A stretch of 64,000 nt of DNA from Neostapfia colusana. Lineage: Eukaryota; Streptophyta; Magnoliopsida; Poales; Poaceae. Location: NCBI GenBank assembly GCA_030760725.1, contig JASWHV010000013.1, positions 34,506,699-34,570,698 of the forward strand, in the 5' to 3' direction. The notes under the pieces were generated by a model. The model did no database searches and was not told where the DNA came from. It saw only the letters and a list, made by a program, of their open reading frames with translations. The translations under genes and the position numbers were made by a program. Below are positions 1-10,837 of this stretch, in pieces (the stretch's first letter is position 1; each line of letters opens with the position of its first letter).

Positions 1-303
1 TACCGGTTGGAGTTACCGGTAGACTTAGACGGAGTTCATAAAGTCTTCCACATATCTCAGTTTAGAAAGTGTTTGAAAGTTCCAACGGAGATTCTTACGG
101 AAGGCATAGCAGATTTCAAGCCGGACCTCACGTATGTTGAGCATCCAACCCAGATAATTGATGAAAAGACTCGCGAGACCAGAAACCGGACGCTGCGATT
201 TTTCAAGTTGCTATGGGAAAATCACACGTCCGAAGAAGCTACATGGGAAAGCAAGGAATATTTACAACGCAATCATCCGGAGTTATTAGATACTTATGTT
301 TGA
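1..303 (+). CDS. Ty3/gypsy polyprotein C-terminus (chromodomain), partial
   Basis: This is the last 100 codons of a gypsy pol. It enters from outside the window in frame 1 and stops at TGA 301-303. Visible landmarks are the VHKVFHISQFRKCLKVP segment that closes the GPY/F-type region after integrase, then a chromodomain-like stretch with LTYVEHPTQIID, the aromatic segment around FFKLLWENH and the ETAWES-like tail (here EEATWESKEY). In this family the chromodomain follows integrase and is thought to guide integration to particular chromatin. It is closely similar to the matching part of element A (58000-58195). The reading frame is undamaged. A polypurine tract and an LTR follow within 70 bases, so this is the 3' end of an element whose body lies to the left. 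Confidence 0.9.
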   Translation, partial: YRLELPVDLDGVHKVFHISQFRKCLKVPTEILTEGIADFKPDLTYVEHPTQIIDEKTRETRNRTLRFFKLLWENHTSEEATWESKEYLQRNHPELLDTYV

Positions 304-356
304 TAGTTGTCCTCCCCACATTATTCTTAGTTGTGAATCTTGGGACGAGATTCTTT

Positions 357-370
357 TAAGGGGGGAGGAA
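357..370 (+). other. Polypurine tract of the left gypsy element
   Basis: A purine run (AAGGGGGGAGGAA) lies immediately before the TG that opens the LTR at 371. It has the position and composition of the primer for plus-strand DNA synthesis. The same tract precedes the 3' LTR of element A at 58247-58260. Confidence 0.8.
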
Positions 371-2847
371 TGTAAAAGTCCCAAAACCTGTAAATGGAAA
401 ACTTTAGTGATGAATAAAGTCGAGTTTAAATCCAAGAAATGGGACTTGCAAAATTTTTTATTTAATCATGTAATTGTTGGCATGTGCAAGAAGACTTTAA
501 ATTCAGTTTGAACTAAAGGGTTCACTTCAAGGAAAAGAAGGCTATTTCCAAAAAGGAAATTCAAACTATTGTTTAAAAATTTGTATTTGCAGGGGCCAAC
601 TCAAAGATCAGAGGGCATATTCAAATTCTTCAGGTTTGAATTAGTAAGAATGCAAATTTTGAGCAAATTTGGAGGTGCTTTGATAGGTATATCAAAGAGA
701 CTTGTGAATTTCATTGAAATTTGAAACTGAGGCAAAACTTTTCAAATTGCCAAATGGCTTTTGAATTTGAGTTCCTCATAGCTGAAGTTTGCAATGTGCT
801 AAAAATTGGAGATATTTGAGTGAGGAAGTGAGTGGGGCCCAATGATCATTGTGAGGGGGAGACTTACTACCTAAGTCTTTGCTCTCTGTTCAGACACGAG
901 CTCGGACAACTTACTCACAGGGCGCTACCGAAGCTACTGCCAAAGCCACCACATCATTTCTCCTCGCGCTGGCAACCAGCTTCTCCGTGTCCTTCACGCT
1001 CACTGTGATCCACTCCCCACCACCCGAACCAAACGCGTTCTGTTCTCATCGGCCACAACACACTCGCTCACCGCCGAACTCCCTGCCGCCATGAGAAAAC
1101 AGTCGAGGAACCACCCAACTTGTGCCACAGAGCCCCACCGAGCTGAAAAATGGCGTGGTAGAACCCTAACCTACCTCCTCGGTGCCGAAACAGAGCAAAG
1201 ATCGGTTCCCTTTCCTCGGGCGCACTGTTCGTCGCGACGACCTAAAATCACAGGTGATCGGGCGTACGTCGGCAGCTCGTCACCGCGGCTTTCACACCCG
1301 AGCAAGGGCACCCAAGGAGGCCCCAGGGATCCGTGCTGCTCCTCCACAACCCTCACGTCGAGCCATGGACCACCGAGCGCCAATTTGAAGTTTTTCCTTC
1401 GGAGGGTGCAACCCGACCTCCCGGCACGAAAATCAAGAAATTCTCGCTCTTTCTTCAATATTTGGTCACGAAATTAGGCAAAAAGGAGCTGTGCTAGATG
1501 GCGGTGATCTCCTCTTTCGAAACCTAGCTTGAAGCCGACGAGAGGCAACGTATTTTGATGTTTTCCGAGCGCAAAACCGGCATTACCCGTCGGGCGCACG
1601 GTGAAAGCCGGGTAGCCGCCATTTTCTTGCTTGGTTGAGCTTTTGCCGAGCTTTCCTAGCCTCCCAGGATGCTGTAAAGCCAAAAACCAGAGATCTTAGC
1701 GGGCTAGGACCGCCGGGCGACGGTGCCGAACCTCTCCCGAGGCCGCCTCACGTCGTTGATCGGTTTCCGAGCACCGGCAGCCCTAGAAAACCCTCACACC
1801 GTGTTCCTCACCCGATTTTAGGCACTGGCGGCGAGTTTGAGCACAGGAGATGGACGGACGACCGGGTTCCGATGTCCTCCGGGAGCTCCGGCGGCGGGGT
1901 CGCGCGGGAGTCCGGAGGTTAAAGACGATGGCGTCGGGCCCGCTGTCAGTGAGAAGAAAGCCGGTTGGGATCGTCTGTGGATTCGGATCCTTTGCAACAG
2001 CGCGGGAAATGAAACTGTAGCCCCGTGTGGCTTATTCCAGCGGGTGACACATGGTCCCCTGAACCCACCTGCAGGATTTGAACAATTCCCGGTTTATTTG
2101 AATTTCCAAATTCAATTCAAACTTTAGAATCTAATAACTTTTGCAAGGAAGCTCCAAATTTTGTGATTCAAATTGGGTTCAATTGAGATTGGGAAACTCT
2201 ATCCAAATATGCAACCCAATTTTTACGAAAATCATTAATTAATTCTGGAAAATTCTTTAAAACTTTTCAGAAAAAGAATTTTAGAGGTAGTTTGGTTCAT
2301 CCAAAAATCCTCAAATTTTGCCAGGATATTCTTTAGGATATTAGTCGAATCCTGTAAAAGTTTCAGCTCGTTTGGAGTTGATTAGTTAGGGTAATCCTGA
2401 TTTCAAATTTCTATATTAAAATGAATACAGAAACATTTTCAGAGAATTTCCAAAACATGGAAATTTAGTTCTGGGCAGTCCTTAGCTCCACAATTTCTAG
2501 GAAAATTCATGCTTTCTCCCTGAGCTATGTATGAAACTGTAGTTCACTTGAATTTGCTTGAAAGTGCAAATTTATTCATAATGAATTCCTTTTTGCCTAA
2601 AAGCTTAGGAAATTGTTCTGAGTGATCTACTCATTGAAATATTCTGAATTTTGGTCCAGATGACTTTCTTGTGACAAGGAACTCTCAATAAAATTTTCAG
2701 CTCCATTGGAGTCCTGGATCAGTACTATCCTGTTTAACCTTATAGATGATCAACACCACCCAAGTGGTCAACCCCACTTATCACTTGATCATAGTACTTT
2801 AACCCAAACCCAAACCACTAGCACCAGTGTCATTTTAAATTCTTAAC
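371..2847 (+). repeat. Truncated A-family gypsy LTR
   Basis: It opens with TGTAAAAGTCCC, directly after the polypurine tract. It stays alignable by eye to the first 2.5 kb of the element A LTR (48066-50573), including a GC-rich middle at about 880-2110 and the shared words CACTAGCACCAGTG and ATTTTAAATTCTTA at the end. At 2847/2848 similarity stops and a gag start codon follows at 2849. The last 1.6 kb of the LTR, the primer-binding site and the leader are all missing. ORFs inside the GC-rich part (for example 879-1477) have no recognisable domain and are probably chance. Confidence 0.85.
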
Positions 2848-2848
2848 C

Positions 2849-3900
2849 ATGACGCAGCAGCAACCACCACCGCCACCACCTGAATCCAAGAACTCTCGCG
2901 GAAGTTCTCGCTGCAGGACTTGGCTCACTGATAAGCAAACCGAGTTGTGCGGATGTTGGTGCAGCAGAATTCATCCCGTCAAGGGGGACGACAAGACAAT
3001 GGGCAATGCCAGCCCCAACAGAGTTCATATTCGGACTTCTTTGTGACACATCCACCGGTCTTCATGGAGGCCGAGGAGTCCTTGGAGGCAGACAGCTTTA
3101 TCGGCACCCTCAAAGCAATGTTCGGTCTGCTCCGATGCACCGAACATCAGAAGGCGCTGTTTGTGGCGCAGCAGCTTCAGGGATCCGCTGGTACGTGGTG
3201 GGCGAACTTGTCATCACATCACTGCCGGCTTGTCATGCCGTCATATGGGCGGAGCTCCTGGAGGCATTTCGCACCTACCATATACCTCCCGGTATTATGC
3301 TGAGGAAGCTTCAGGAGTTCCTGGAGCTAAAACAAGGCGGGAGGAGTGCTCACGATTACTCCAGGGCATTCAATCAGCTGGTGCAGTATGCGCCAGAGTA
3401 TGTTGGGATGGAAGACCAGAAGCGGAATACGCTCTTCCAGGATCTAAATCTAAAACTGAAAGTCCAACTCGCACAATGCAACCGCGGCCCCTTAAACGAC
3501 ATAGTCAATGCCGCGATCGTGCAAGAAGATGCTCAACGCGAGCTTGTTTCTGATAAGAGGAAACACAGCGCTCCTTTGAGCAGCAGTGGTGGGGCTCCAC
3601 AAAAGAACCGTGTGGTGTACCGCTCACCATCCGGTCAGTGATGGTAGCCATCGGCTCGACCGCCGCAGTTCTGCGGTCGTCAAGTCAACACAACCAGCTT
3701 CCGACTGCCATTTCCACTGCCACAACAGCAGCAGCAACAGATGGTCCTGCATGCATATCCACTTCCACCATGTGCACCGGGATTCCGTCCATGGTTTGGA
3801 GGGAACCCGACAAAATACACATGCTTTACATGTGGCCGTGTCGGGCATTTTGCAAAGGACTACCCTGAGCAGCGAAAGGGCAGGGGTCAAGCACCATATC
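2849..3900 (+). pseudogene. Degenerate gypsy Gag
   Basis: Gag would form the virus-like particle and bind RNA. The start ATG at 2849 opens a Gln/Pro-rich N-terminus. The capsid-like region (DFFVTHPPVF, then AQQLQGSAGTWWANL, then a region rich in hydrophobic residues) is scattered over three frames between 2950 and 3640, so there are several frameshifts. A zinc knuckle lies at 3820-3863 (CFTCGRVGHFAKDYP). Its fourth cysteine is replaced by tyrosine, so zinc binding is probably lost. The product is not functional as it stands. Confidence 0.8.
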
Positions 3901-5659
3901 AGGGTGAAAATCAGCCTCGCAACCAACCCATGAGACCAGAACCAAAACCCAGCAACGTCCACCACCTGGCTATCGAGGACGTGCCGGAAGGCGAACCCGT
4001 CCTCGCGGGTACGTTTTCTTTACTAGATCATCCCGTAGTCATACTTTTTGACTCCGGTGCCACCCACAATTTCATAAGTCAATCTTATGTTATTAAATAT
4101 CAATTACCTATGATTCCCACAAAATGTCCATATTTGATTTGCTCCCCGAGTAGGAAAACATCAGCTGATAGGATGGTCTATAGAGCACCATTGCACATGG
4201 GTGGGAATCTATATCCGACTTCTCTAATTATATTAGAGAGTCAAAAACTCGATGTCATTTTAGGAATGTCATGGCTACACCGCCATGGTGCTGTTCTTTA
4301 CATCATTCTACGAGTGGTTCATTTAAACTCTCAACTTCATGAACCACACACTCTCATTCTCGACCACCGTATCCATGAAATTCCAGCCACCTATAACACG
4401 GAAGCCACAAGGCTTGAGGACATTCGTGTGGTCTGTGAATATCTGGACGTGTTTCCGGATGATCTTCCGGGCATGCCACCCGAACGAGATGTTGAGTTCA
4501 AGATCGAACTTGCACCTGAGACAACAGCCGTATCACAGAGACCGTACAAGATGGCTCTGAATGAGCTGGCTGAATTGAAGGAACAGCTCAATGATTTGTT
4601 GAGTAAAGGTTTGATTCGACCGAGTTCCTCACCATGGGGATGCTCGGCGTTGTTCGTGAAGAAGAAAGATGAAACCTTGAGGTTGTGTGTTGACTACTGA
4701 CCTCTCAACGCTGTCACTATCAAGAACCAACATCCACTGCGCCGCATTGATATTTTGTTCAAACAACTTGTGGGTGCAAGTGTATTTTCAAAGATGGATC
4801 TTCGCTCCGGATATCATCAAATAAAGATCTGGGCGGAGGATATCCCGAAGACGGCCTTCTCGATGAGATATGGATTATATGAATATCTTGTCATGTCTTT
4901 TGGTCTCACCAACGCCCTGGCACATTTCATGTATCTTATGAACTCGGTGTTCATGCCGGAGTTGGATAAGTTCGTGGTGGTGTTCATTGATGACATCTTG
5001 GTTTATACCAAGTCTGAAGAAGAACACACTGAACACTTACATATAGTGCCTCAACGATTGTGGGACCATAAGCTTTATGCCAAGTTCAGCAAATGCAGGT
5101 TTTGGATCAGCCAAGTGCCAATTTTTGGACATATTATCTCAGCGGAAGGCATTGCGGTTGATGCAAGCAAGATTGAGCAGGTGTTAAAATGGAAGCCCCC
5201 CACATCTGTCCATGAGGTCAGAAGCTTCCTCGGTTTAGCGGGATATTATCGGAGGTTCATCCCGAGCTTCTCCATGCTTGCTAAACCGATGACTGAATTG
5301 TTGAAGAAGGGGACTAAATATGTTTGGAGCTCAGCGTGTGAAGGAACGTTCCAAGCATTGGTGAAGCATCTCACAGAAGCCCCGGTCTTAGCTCAACCGG
5401 ATACAACCAAGCCCTTTGACGTGTATTGTGATGCGTCTGGTATCGGGCTTCCCTGTGTGTTGATGCAAGAAGGACGAGTGGTCGCCTATGGCTCACGTCA
5501 AGTTCAGAATCACGAGCAGCACTATATGACTCATGATCTTGAGCTCGCTGCTGTGGTATTGGTATTGAAAATGTGGTGACACTATCCACTTGGAAACTAG
5601 TGCATCTCTACACCGACGACAAGAGCTTGAAATATATCTTCACTCAAAAGGAGTTGAAT
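3900..5659 (+). pseudogene. Degenerate gypsy protease-RT-RNase H
   Basis: The protease active site FDSGAT lies near 4050. The reverse transcriptase follows, with the catalytic FIDD at 4983-4994. RNase H begins near 5410 (DVYCDASG). An in-frame TGA at 4698-4700 interrupts RT without changing frame. A further TGA at 5577-5579 and a frame change near 5600 break RNase H. The reading frame is then cut at 5659 by a CACTA end. No integrase belonging to this copy is recognisable downstream. Sequence similarity to element A is high, so it is the same lineage (chromovirus, probably Tekay/Del-like). Confidence 0.88.
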
Positions 5660-5679
5660 CACTACAGGAATCGCGATAA

Positions 5680-6040
5680 TAGACGACGGCCAGAAACCGT
5701 CGTCTATAGCTTATTGACAACGGTATATGCTTATAGACGACGGTTTACGGCCGTCTACGTTTTTTTGTCATCTATAATGTTATTGACAATGGTAACCGTC
5801 GTCCATAAACTATTTGACGACGGCCGAAATTAGCTGTCGTCGATAAGTGACTTCCTCCACGTGGCAGCGGGGGAAGCTTATCGTCGATGGTGACAGGGAC
5901 ACCGTCGATGATAAGTTACAATATCAACGACGGTAAAAGGGTACTGTCGTCGATACTGGTGACTTATCATTGATGGTGTCCCTGTCACCGTCGACGATAA
6001 CTTGCCAGTATCGTAGACGGCCGCCAGAGAACCGTCGTCA
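5680..6040. repeat. CACTA subterminal repeats and inverted repeats
   Basis: A perfect 10-bp inverted repeat lies at 5680-5689/5697-5706 (TAGACGACGG / CCGTCGTCTA). A larger one pairs about 5877-5917 with about 5967-6005: each arm carries GTGACAGGGACACC or its complement, flanked by (A/G)TCGATGATAAG-like sequence. Such arrays are where the CACTA DNA-binding protein is known to bind. Confidence 0.75.
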
Positions 6041-6489
6041 ATAATTTTTGCAGTTTTTTTAAAACAGAAAATGCTGCACTGGCTTCGAGGCCAGCCCTGG
6101 CTCGATGGCCAGATCACAGAGACAGAAAGACATGACACAAACATGTATATATATCACATGGCACCGCAAAATACATCACACAGTATATGCACAATTCTTC
6201 ATACAAGTCTCACACCGCACATAGTCCACATCACACAAACCAAGTTTGAGAGAGGAGGGAACTCAGCTCACAAGTATAAGGCTCGCCTGACCTGACTAAG
6301 AAACGCTACCCCGTCCGCTGCCACTGGAGTTTGGAAAGTCGTCCATCTGCAGTCGTCCAAGCATCTGAGGCGACGGAGTTTGAGCCTCTGTTCCCGACGC
6401 CTATGAAGTGCAAGTGTGGTTAGACATGTTACAAGTAAGAAAATGCATATTTTACTAAATTTGAACAAGTTTAACTAGTGCAAGTGTAA

Positions 6490-7430
6490 TTTACTAAGTT
6501 TGTACCTGGGCTACCGTCGTCGGCACCGGTAGCAGCTGTATCGCTGGCGGCGCCCATTGCGGAAAGACAACCACCTGTCCTGCACTCATAGCCTGCAAAC
6601 ACAAAGCAAATCATTAAGCATGTCATTTATATGTAAAAAGTGTTAAGTACAACATCTGGAATGGATTACCTGCATGGCAGCTTGCATCTGTAACATGAAC
6701 GAGTTTTGATACTCGTCCCTAGCCCTTGCACCTCGTCCCTAGCCCTGATCTCAGCTGCCCGCGCCTCGTCCCTAGCCCTGAGCGCTTCTTGCGTCCTCTG
6801 GAGATCCTCTCGCAGACTCTGGAGCTCCAGATCTCGACTAGCGCGGCTGCTGCTGGACCTGCCCTGAAGCGATGAAGAGGCTCTCGAGGAAGCTCGCGCC
6901 TGCCTCGAGTCGACCACTCCATCGAAGATGGGTAACCTGCACAAATGAGGCTGTGGAAGGACATCACTGATCAATTTGACGAGTTCATTGTAGCAGTTAT
7001 TGGAGAAGGAAAACTTAGAGTTAATTGCCATAGATCTAGTCATGAAACTGAGGATCGACACTTTGGTGTGTTCATACACCGGCTGTTCAGAAGCTTCGAG
7101 GTGGGGCGCAGCCGGCGAGGGACAGCCCGGGGGAGGCGTGGTGCGGCCGGCGAGGGGCGGGCCGGGGGGAGCGGGGCTCAGGCAGCGAGGGGTAGCCCCG
7201 GGGAGGCGCGGCGCGGCTGGCGAGAGGCGGTCCGGGGGGAGCGGGGCGAGGCCAGCGAGGGGCGGCCCGGGGGGAGGCGGGGCCAGGCATGCACGGGCAG
7301 AGAAGGGGAGGAGGGAGGGAGGGGCACGGCGTACCTGGCGGTGGCCGGTCGGCGGCGACGGCGGCGACGGCAGCGTGAGAGTGAGGCGGCGGTGGCGAGA
7401 GTGAAAGACAGAACCGAGGGGTTGGCCCAA
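6490..7430 (-). pseudogene. CACTA-associated transposon protein remnant
   Basis: Read on the minus strand, 6660-6900 encodes a charged heptad-like stretch with repeated RARDE words, LQSLREDLQRTQEAL and, after a frame change, QNSFMLQMQAAMQ. A Pro/Val/Gln-rich tail follows towards 6520. This coiled-coil followed by a Gln/Pro-rich tail resembles the C-terminal part of plant TNP-like/Transposase_24 proteins found inside CACTA elements; the family assignment is from memory of its general architecture. The reading frame is broken and no N-terminal domain is recognisable. The upstream part (7090-7420) is Pro/Ala-rich because it lies over a GC-rich minisatellite. Confidence 0.5.
7101..7290. repeat. 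GC-rich minisatellite, unit about 35-37 bp
   Basis: Five to six imperfect copies of a unit resembling GGCGAGGGGCGGCCCGGGGG follow one another. Their starts fall near 7101, 7138, 7173, 7208, 7243 and 7279. The plus strand has many runs of four to six G. Confidence 0.8.
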
Positions 7431-7556
7431 GTATATGGGACCTTAAAGACCGAAATTCAAAGAAGCCATTTACTTGTTGGAGATTTAGAACCAACGAGCT
7501 TCCATGAAACCTTCTCATTTTTGGCCCAGATCCTCCTCATGATAGCTAGCCTCCAC

Positions 7557-9346
7557 TGTAAAAATCCCAAAGCCAATTAACATTATTTAGTAACAGTACC
7601 TGCAACTAGAAGCTTGACTCTTAAGAGTAAATATCACTCATTTATATTTATTGTTGCCTATCATATAGTGACCAAGATTGAGGAAGCTCCGGAGGCATTG
7701 GACAGCATCCCTCAAGAAGCTAACTTTCCCCCCTGACTCGCAACGAGGCAAGCCACGGTTTGCATTTAATTGCTTTTTACAAAGTTTTGATTTGTATCAC
7801 ATATGTCTTGGATGAGATATGTGCATTAGGGTTAAGGTGATTGAAAGTTCACTTGCATCACCCTCAAATCCTAGGGAGTATTCGGTAGCCTACAGCTCGA
7901 TGAGTAGAAAATGCCATGCTAATGTTTCAGGATTCCGGTAGAAGTCGAGTAGTTGGAATCTACTCGTGAGATAGAATTTTTATCACACAAGATGGGTTTG
8001 ATCATAGAGTCTTCACAGGCAGCTAGTCGTAGGTATAGAATCGCCTGCGGTAATGGAGTTACACAGACGGATAATATTACGTTACAAACCGCCTGTGATA
8101 AAGAGTCTTCATAGGCGGCTAGTCGTAGGTATAGAACCGCCTGTGATAACCTTTTTCACAAGCGGTTTAAGGTACCGTCTGTGGAAATTTCTGATTATCA
8201 CAGGCGCTTCTTTTCAGGCGGTTTTGAAAACCGCATGTGATAATACGTTTAGAGGCACCTTAGATGAAGCTTGTTATAGCAGTGTGAATAAGAATTTGAG
8301 ACCGAGCAGTGGGATAGAATGCAGTGAGACGTGGTCTCACGGGCGTAGCCCTGCTAGGGTCGATTGAGGACCGATCTGTGTGTGGCCCTGCTGAACAAGT
8401 TTGAACAGTACTTGATGCATACTGGCTATATGGAAAGCAGGAAACAGATGTAATGGGTTAACCTAGGTGTCAAGGCATACGCTACCGCTTTATAGGAGTG
8501 GGTTGAGGGAAACAAGGGGTAAATCTGCCAGCGAGCACAGACACGCTCCACGCGGGGACCTTCTGCCTGTTACGGAAGGACCGGTTTGGCATTTGGATTT
8601 CCGTTTAAAGGGTGCTACATACAACAGAGTAGGAAAGTGTGATTCGCTACACTTCCTAAATGGGTGTATGTGACGTGTTATCCGGGTGTCTATTGATAGC
8701 AATCACCGTCCCTCGCGGTCATTTGATGTGTTGTGACGTAGTAAATAGTGAAAGAGGCCAGAAGAATATGATGCATTGAATTATTATTGTGTTGCAACCA
8801 TGATTGATATAGAAAGTACTCACTAAAGTTACTTTTTATGAACTCTTAAACTGCTGCTAGTAAACATGAAAATAAGGATCAACATGTAGGTGAGTTCTTT
8901 ATTGCAATATTGATTCCTATGTTAAGTATCCCTGCATGTAGAGTTTCAATTTAGGTGCGTCGGATAAGTCTTGCTGAGCCATCATGCTCACCGTTGCTAG
9001 ACTATGTTGTTTCTGGTGAGATGTATGAAGAAGGGTCCGAGGACGAGGCGATGCCCCCATCGGGGTACACGGCCGAGTCGGAGCCCTGCACGCCGCTATG
9101 ATCTCCGTTGGTGTGCTGCTAGTGTGTAGCGTCCCCAGGCTGGACGGCCGCACTTTTGCATATATAGGCTGAGAGTTTAGCAATGAGTACTATCTTCTGC
9201 TGTATATTAAGTATTGTAAAAGACTTCCGCTGTTTACATAAAAAAAAACTTTGTATGTTATCGTTTTCTTTTTTTGTGTGCTGCTGGGTGCCGCATCGAC
9301 GGCACCACCCTCTGCGATCCTGAAATATGTGGACCCAGTCCCCACA
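7557..9346 (+). repeat. Internally deleted gypsy LTR
   Basis: The right part is clearly the 3' half of an A-like LTR. It has AAGCCACGGTTTGCATTTAA near 7750, GTCGAGTAGTTGGAATCTACTCG near 7940, CACCGTCCCTCGCGG near 8705, a TGAGC/GCTCA stem-loop at 8975-8990, and the terminal GTGCTGCTGGGTGCCGC near 9282. It ends in CCCCACA at 9346. The left end is tentatively TGTAAAAATCCCAAAG at 7557, which resembles the family start. At 1.8 kb it is less than half the usual length, so the U3 and middle are missing. No matching target-site duplication was seen, and no primer-binding site follows. It may be what is left of the 3' LTR of the interrupted element to its left. Confidence 0.7.
8001..8287. mobile_element. 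MITE-like insertion in the LTR
   Basis: The segment interrupts LTR sequence that is continuous in element A. It contains repeated words of the type ACCGCCTGTGATAA and the complement TTATCACAGGCG. It also has a 44-bp direct repeat (8007-8050 and 8103-8146) and a right end CTTGTTATAGCAGTG, the reverse complement of a CACTG-type terminus. This is the style of small CACTA-derived MITEs in grasses. The left terminus is not clear. Confidence 0.55.
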
Positions 9347-9808
9347 GATTTGCATGCTTAATGAAATGTGTGGTGTAATGGGATTATGGCCGAGTACCTT
9401 GGAACGAGCGGAGAAGAGGAGATAACTATGCATGTTTGTGTGGCACAATCACATGATGACCGTTAATTCCAAAAGATGTGCAATGTTAAGATGATTATTT
9501 CTGATCAACCATGTGTGTATGTCAAGATAGAATCGAACATGATCCTTATGTGTCGGTTCTCAAGGACAATTGCGGTTACAGAGATTCCCTGCTAAACATT
9601 GAACACCTGTACGCAAGAGGCACTGCTGCATCTCGTTACATCCTCAATTCAATGGGAACAAATCATGGGATACGATGGAATCTGATGACACTGTCCATGA
9701 TTATGCCTCTACAAAATTCTTCACATGTGATCATGTGAAGTCAGTCAATTGCCTACAAAAGTAATCGACTGAATCTACTGCCAATCAGATCGCAAAGTGT
9801 TGGGCTCC
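9347..9808. other. Unassigned sequence, left flank of element B
   Basis: No domain, RNA gene or repeat family was recognised. A 75-codon ORF at 9511-9738 matches nothing I know. It is continuous, across element B, with 24342-24560. Confidence 0.4.
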
Positions 9809-9959
9809 TGTAACACCCTCAATTTTGTAATCATGCATGCATGCATATTTCATATAGAGAAACATTTTAAAAGAAGTAGAAACGGAGAAAGAATCAGAAA
9901 AATAGCTAAAAAGAACAAGTTCCAGTTTGCCGAAGCGCTGTAGACACTTCCCGCGGCCT

Positions 9960-10640
9960 GCTGGCCACGTGGCGCATTCGGAGCTCATCCCTGAAAAGTG
10001 GGGAGAGGTCCGGCACCGCTAGACACGTGGCAGGCTCGGAGCTAGCCTCTGTGGAAGGGGCGAGGTCCGACCCGCTGAACACGTGTCGCCCTGCAGTACA
10101 CGTGTCGCCACCGGAGCTAGTCGCTGCGAAAAAGCAAAGCCCAACCCTGCGGGACACGTGTCGCTCTTGGAGCTCACCTCCGAGAGGTCCGACACTGTGG
10201 GACACGTGTCGCTCTCGGTGCTCACCTCTGAAGGTTCGACACTGCGGGACGCATGTCACCCTCGGAGCTCGCCTCCGGGAGGTCCGACACTAATGGCCAC
10301 GTGTCACCCTCGGAGCTCACCTCCGGGAGGTCCGATGCTATTGGACATGTGTCGACCTCAGAGCTCGTCTCTGACAAGAAAGGAAGATTCGACGCTGCTT
10401 GACACATGGTACTCTCAGAGCTCACGTCCGGAGAGAGGGGAGGTCCTGCACTGACACGTGGCATACGCGGAACTCGCCTCTGAGGGAGAGGGAGGTCCCG
10501 ACCTGCCAGGACACGTGGCACACGCGGAGCTCGCCTGTGAAGAGAGGGGAGGTCCCGCCCGCCTGACACGCGGCACAACCAGAGCCCGCCTCAGCGGAAA
10601 AGGGAGGCCGGCCTCCGCTGGACACGTGGAGCCTCCGGAG
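9960..10640. promoter_or_regulatory. Tandem G-box/ABRE-like array in the B LTR
   Basis: Ten perfect CACGTG cores lie at 9966, 10023, 10080, 10099, 10155, 10203, 10298, 10455, 10512 and 10623, with about four decayed ones between them. Most read ACACGTGTC or ACACGTGGC. These fit the plant abscisic-acid response element (ACGTGKC) and the G-box, which bZIP and bHLH factors are known to bind. Spacing is about 48 or 57 bp. Many units also carry the 7-bp inverted repeat CTCGGAG / CTCCGAG. The array ends about 200 bp upstream of the TATA box. Confidence 0.85.
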
Positions 10641-10837
10641 CTCATCAGTGTGGAGGTGACGAGATCTGAAGCGGTTTTTCTCCTGTGCACAAGTGCCCGG
10701 TACGGAGGAAACCGACATGAACTCTTCTACGTTGAATACTGCAACCAAATCGATTAGAGATAAGCTGTTAAGATCCAAAACAAATCGAATAGGACTCTTA
10801 TTTGAAATCAAATCAGAGTAGGACTCTTTCTGACCCC

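Larger units (their letters stand above)
5660..7556 (-). mobile_element. CACTA (En/Spm-like) derived block
   Basis: It starts with CACTACAGGAATCGCG, the hallmark CACTA terminus, preceded by the possible 3-bp target site AAT (5657-5659). It interrupts the gypsy RNase H frame. Between 5680 and about 6040 there are many copies of GACGACGG and its complement CCGTCGTC, the subterminal repeat arrangement of CACTA elements. A coding remnant lies on the minus strand further in, so this is the 3' end of the element. I could not find the opposite inverted terminus. The right edge is therefore uncertain, and the gypsy sequence does not resume, which implies a deletion. Confidence 0.7.

Noticed and set aside
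5573..5833. ORF spanning the RNase H/CACTA border as a fusion protein
   Set aside because: Only the first 29 codons or so are RNase H. The rest is CACTA subterminal repeat read by chance.
6666..7430. A 254-codon proline-rich ORF on the minus strand as a host gene
   Set aside because: Half of it covers the GC-rich minisatellite, and the rest fits a CACTA coiled-coil remnant with a frame change.
9511..9738. A 75-codon ORF as a small host gene
   Set aside because: There is no recognisable motif, no matching exon nearby, and it lies between decayed repeats. I cannot support it.
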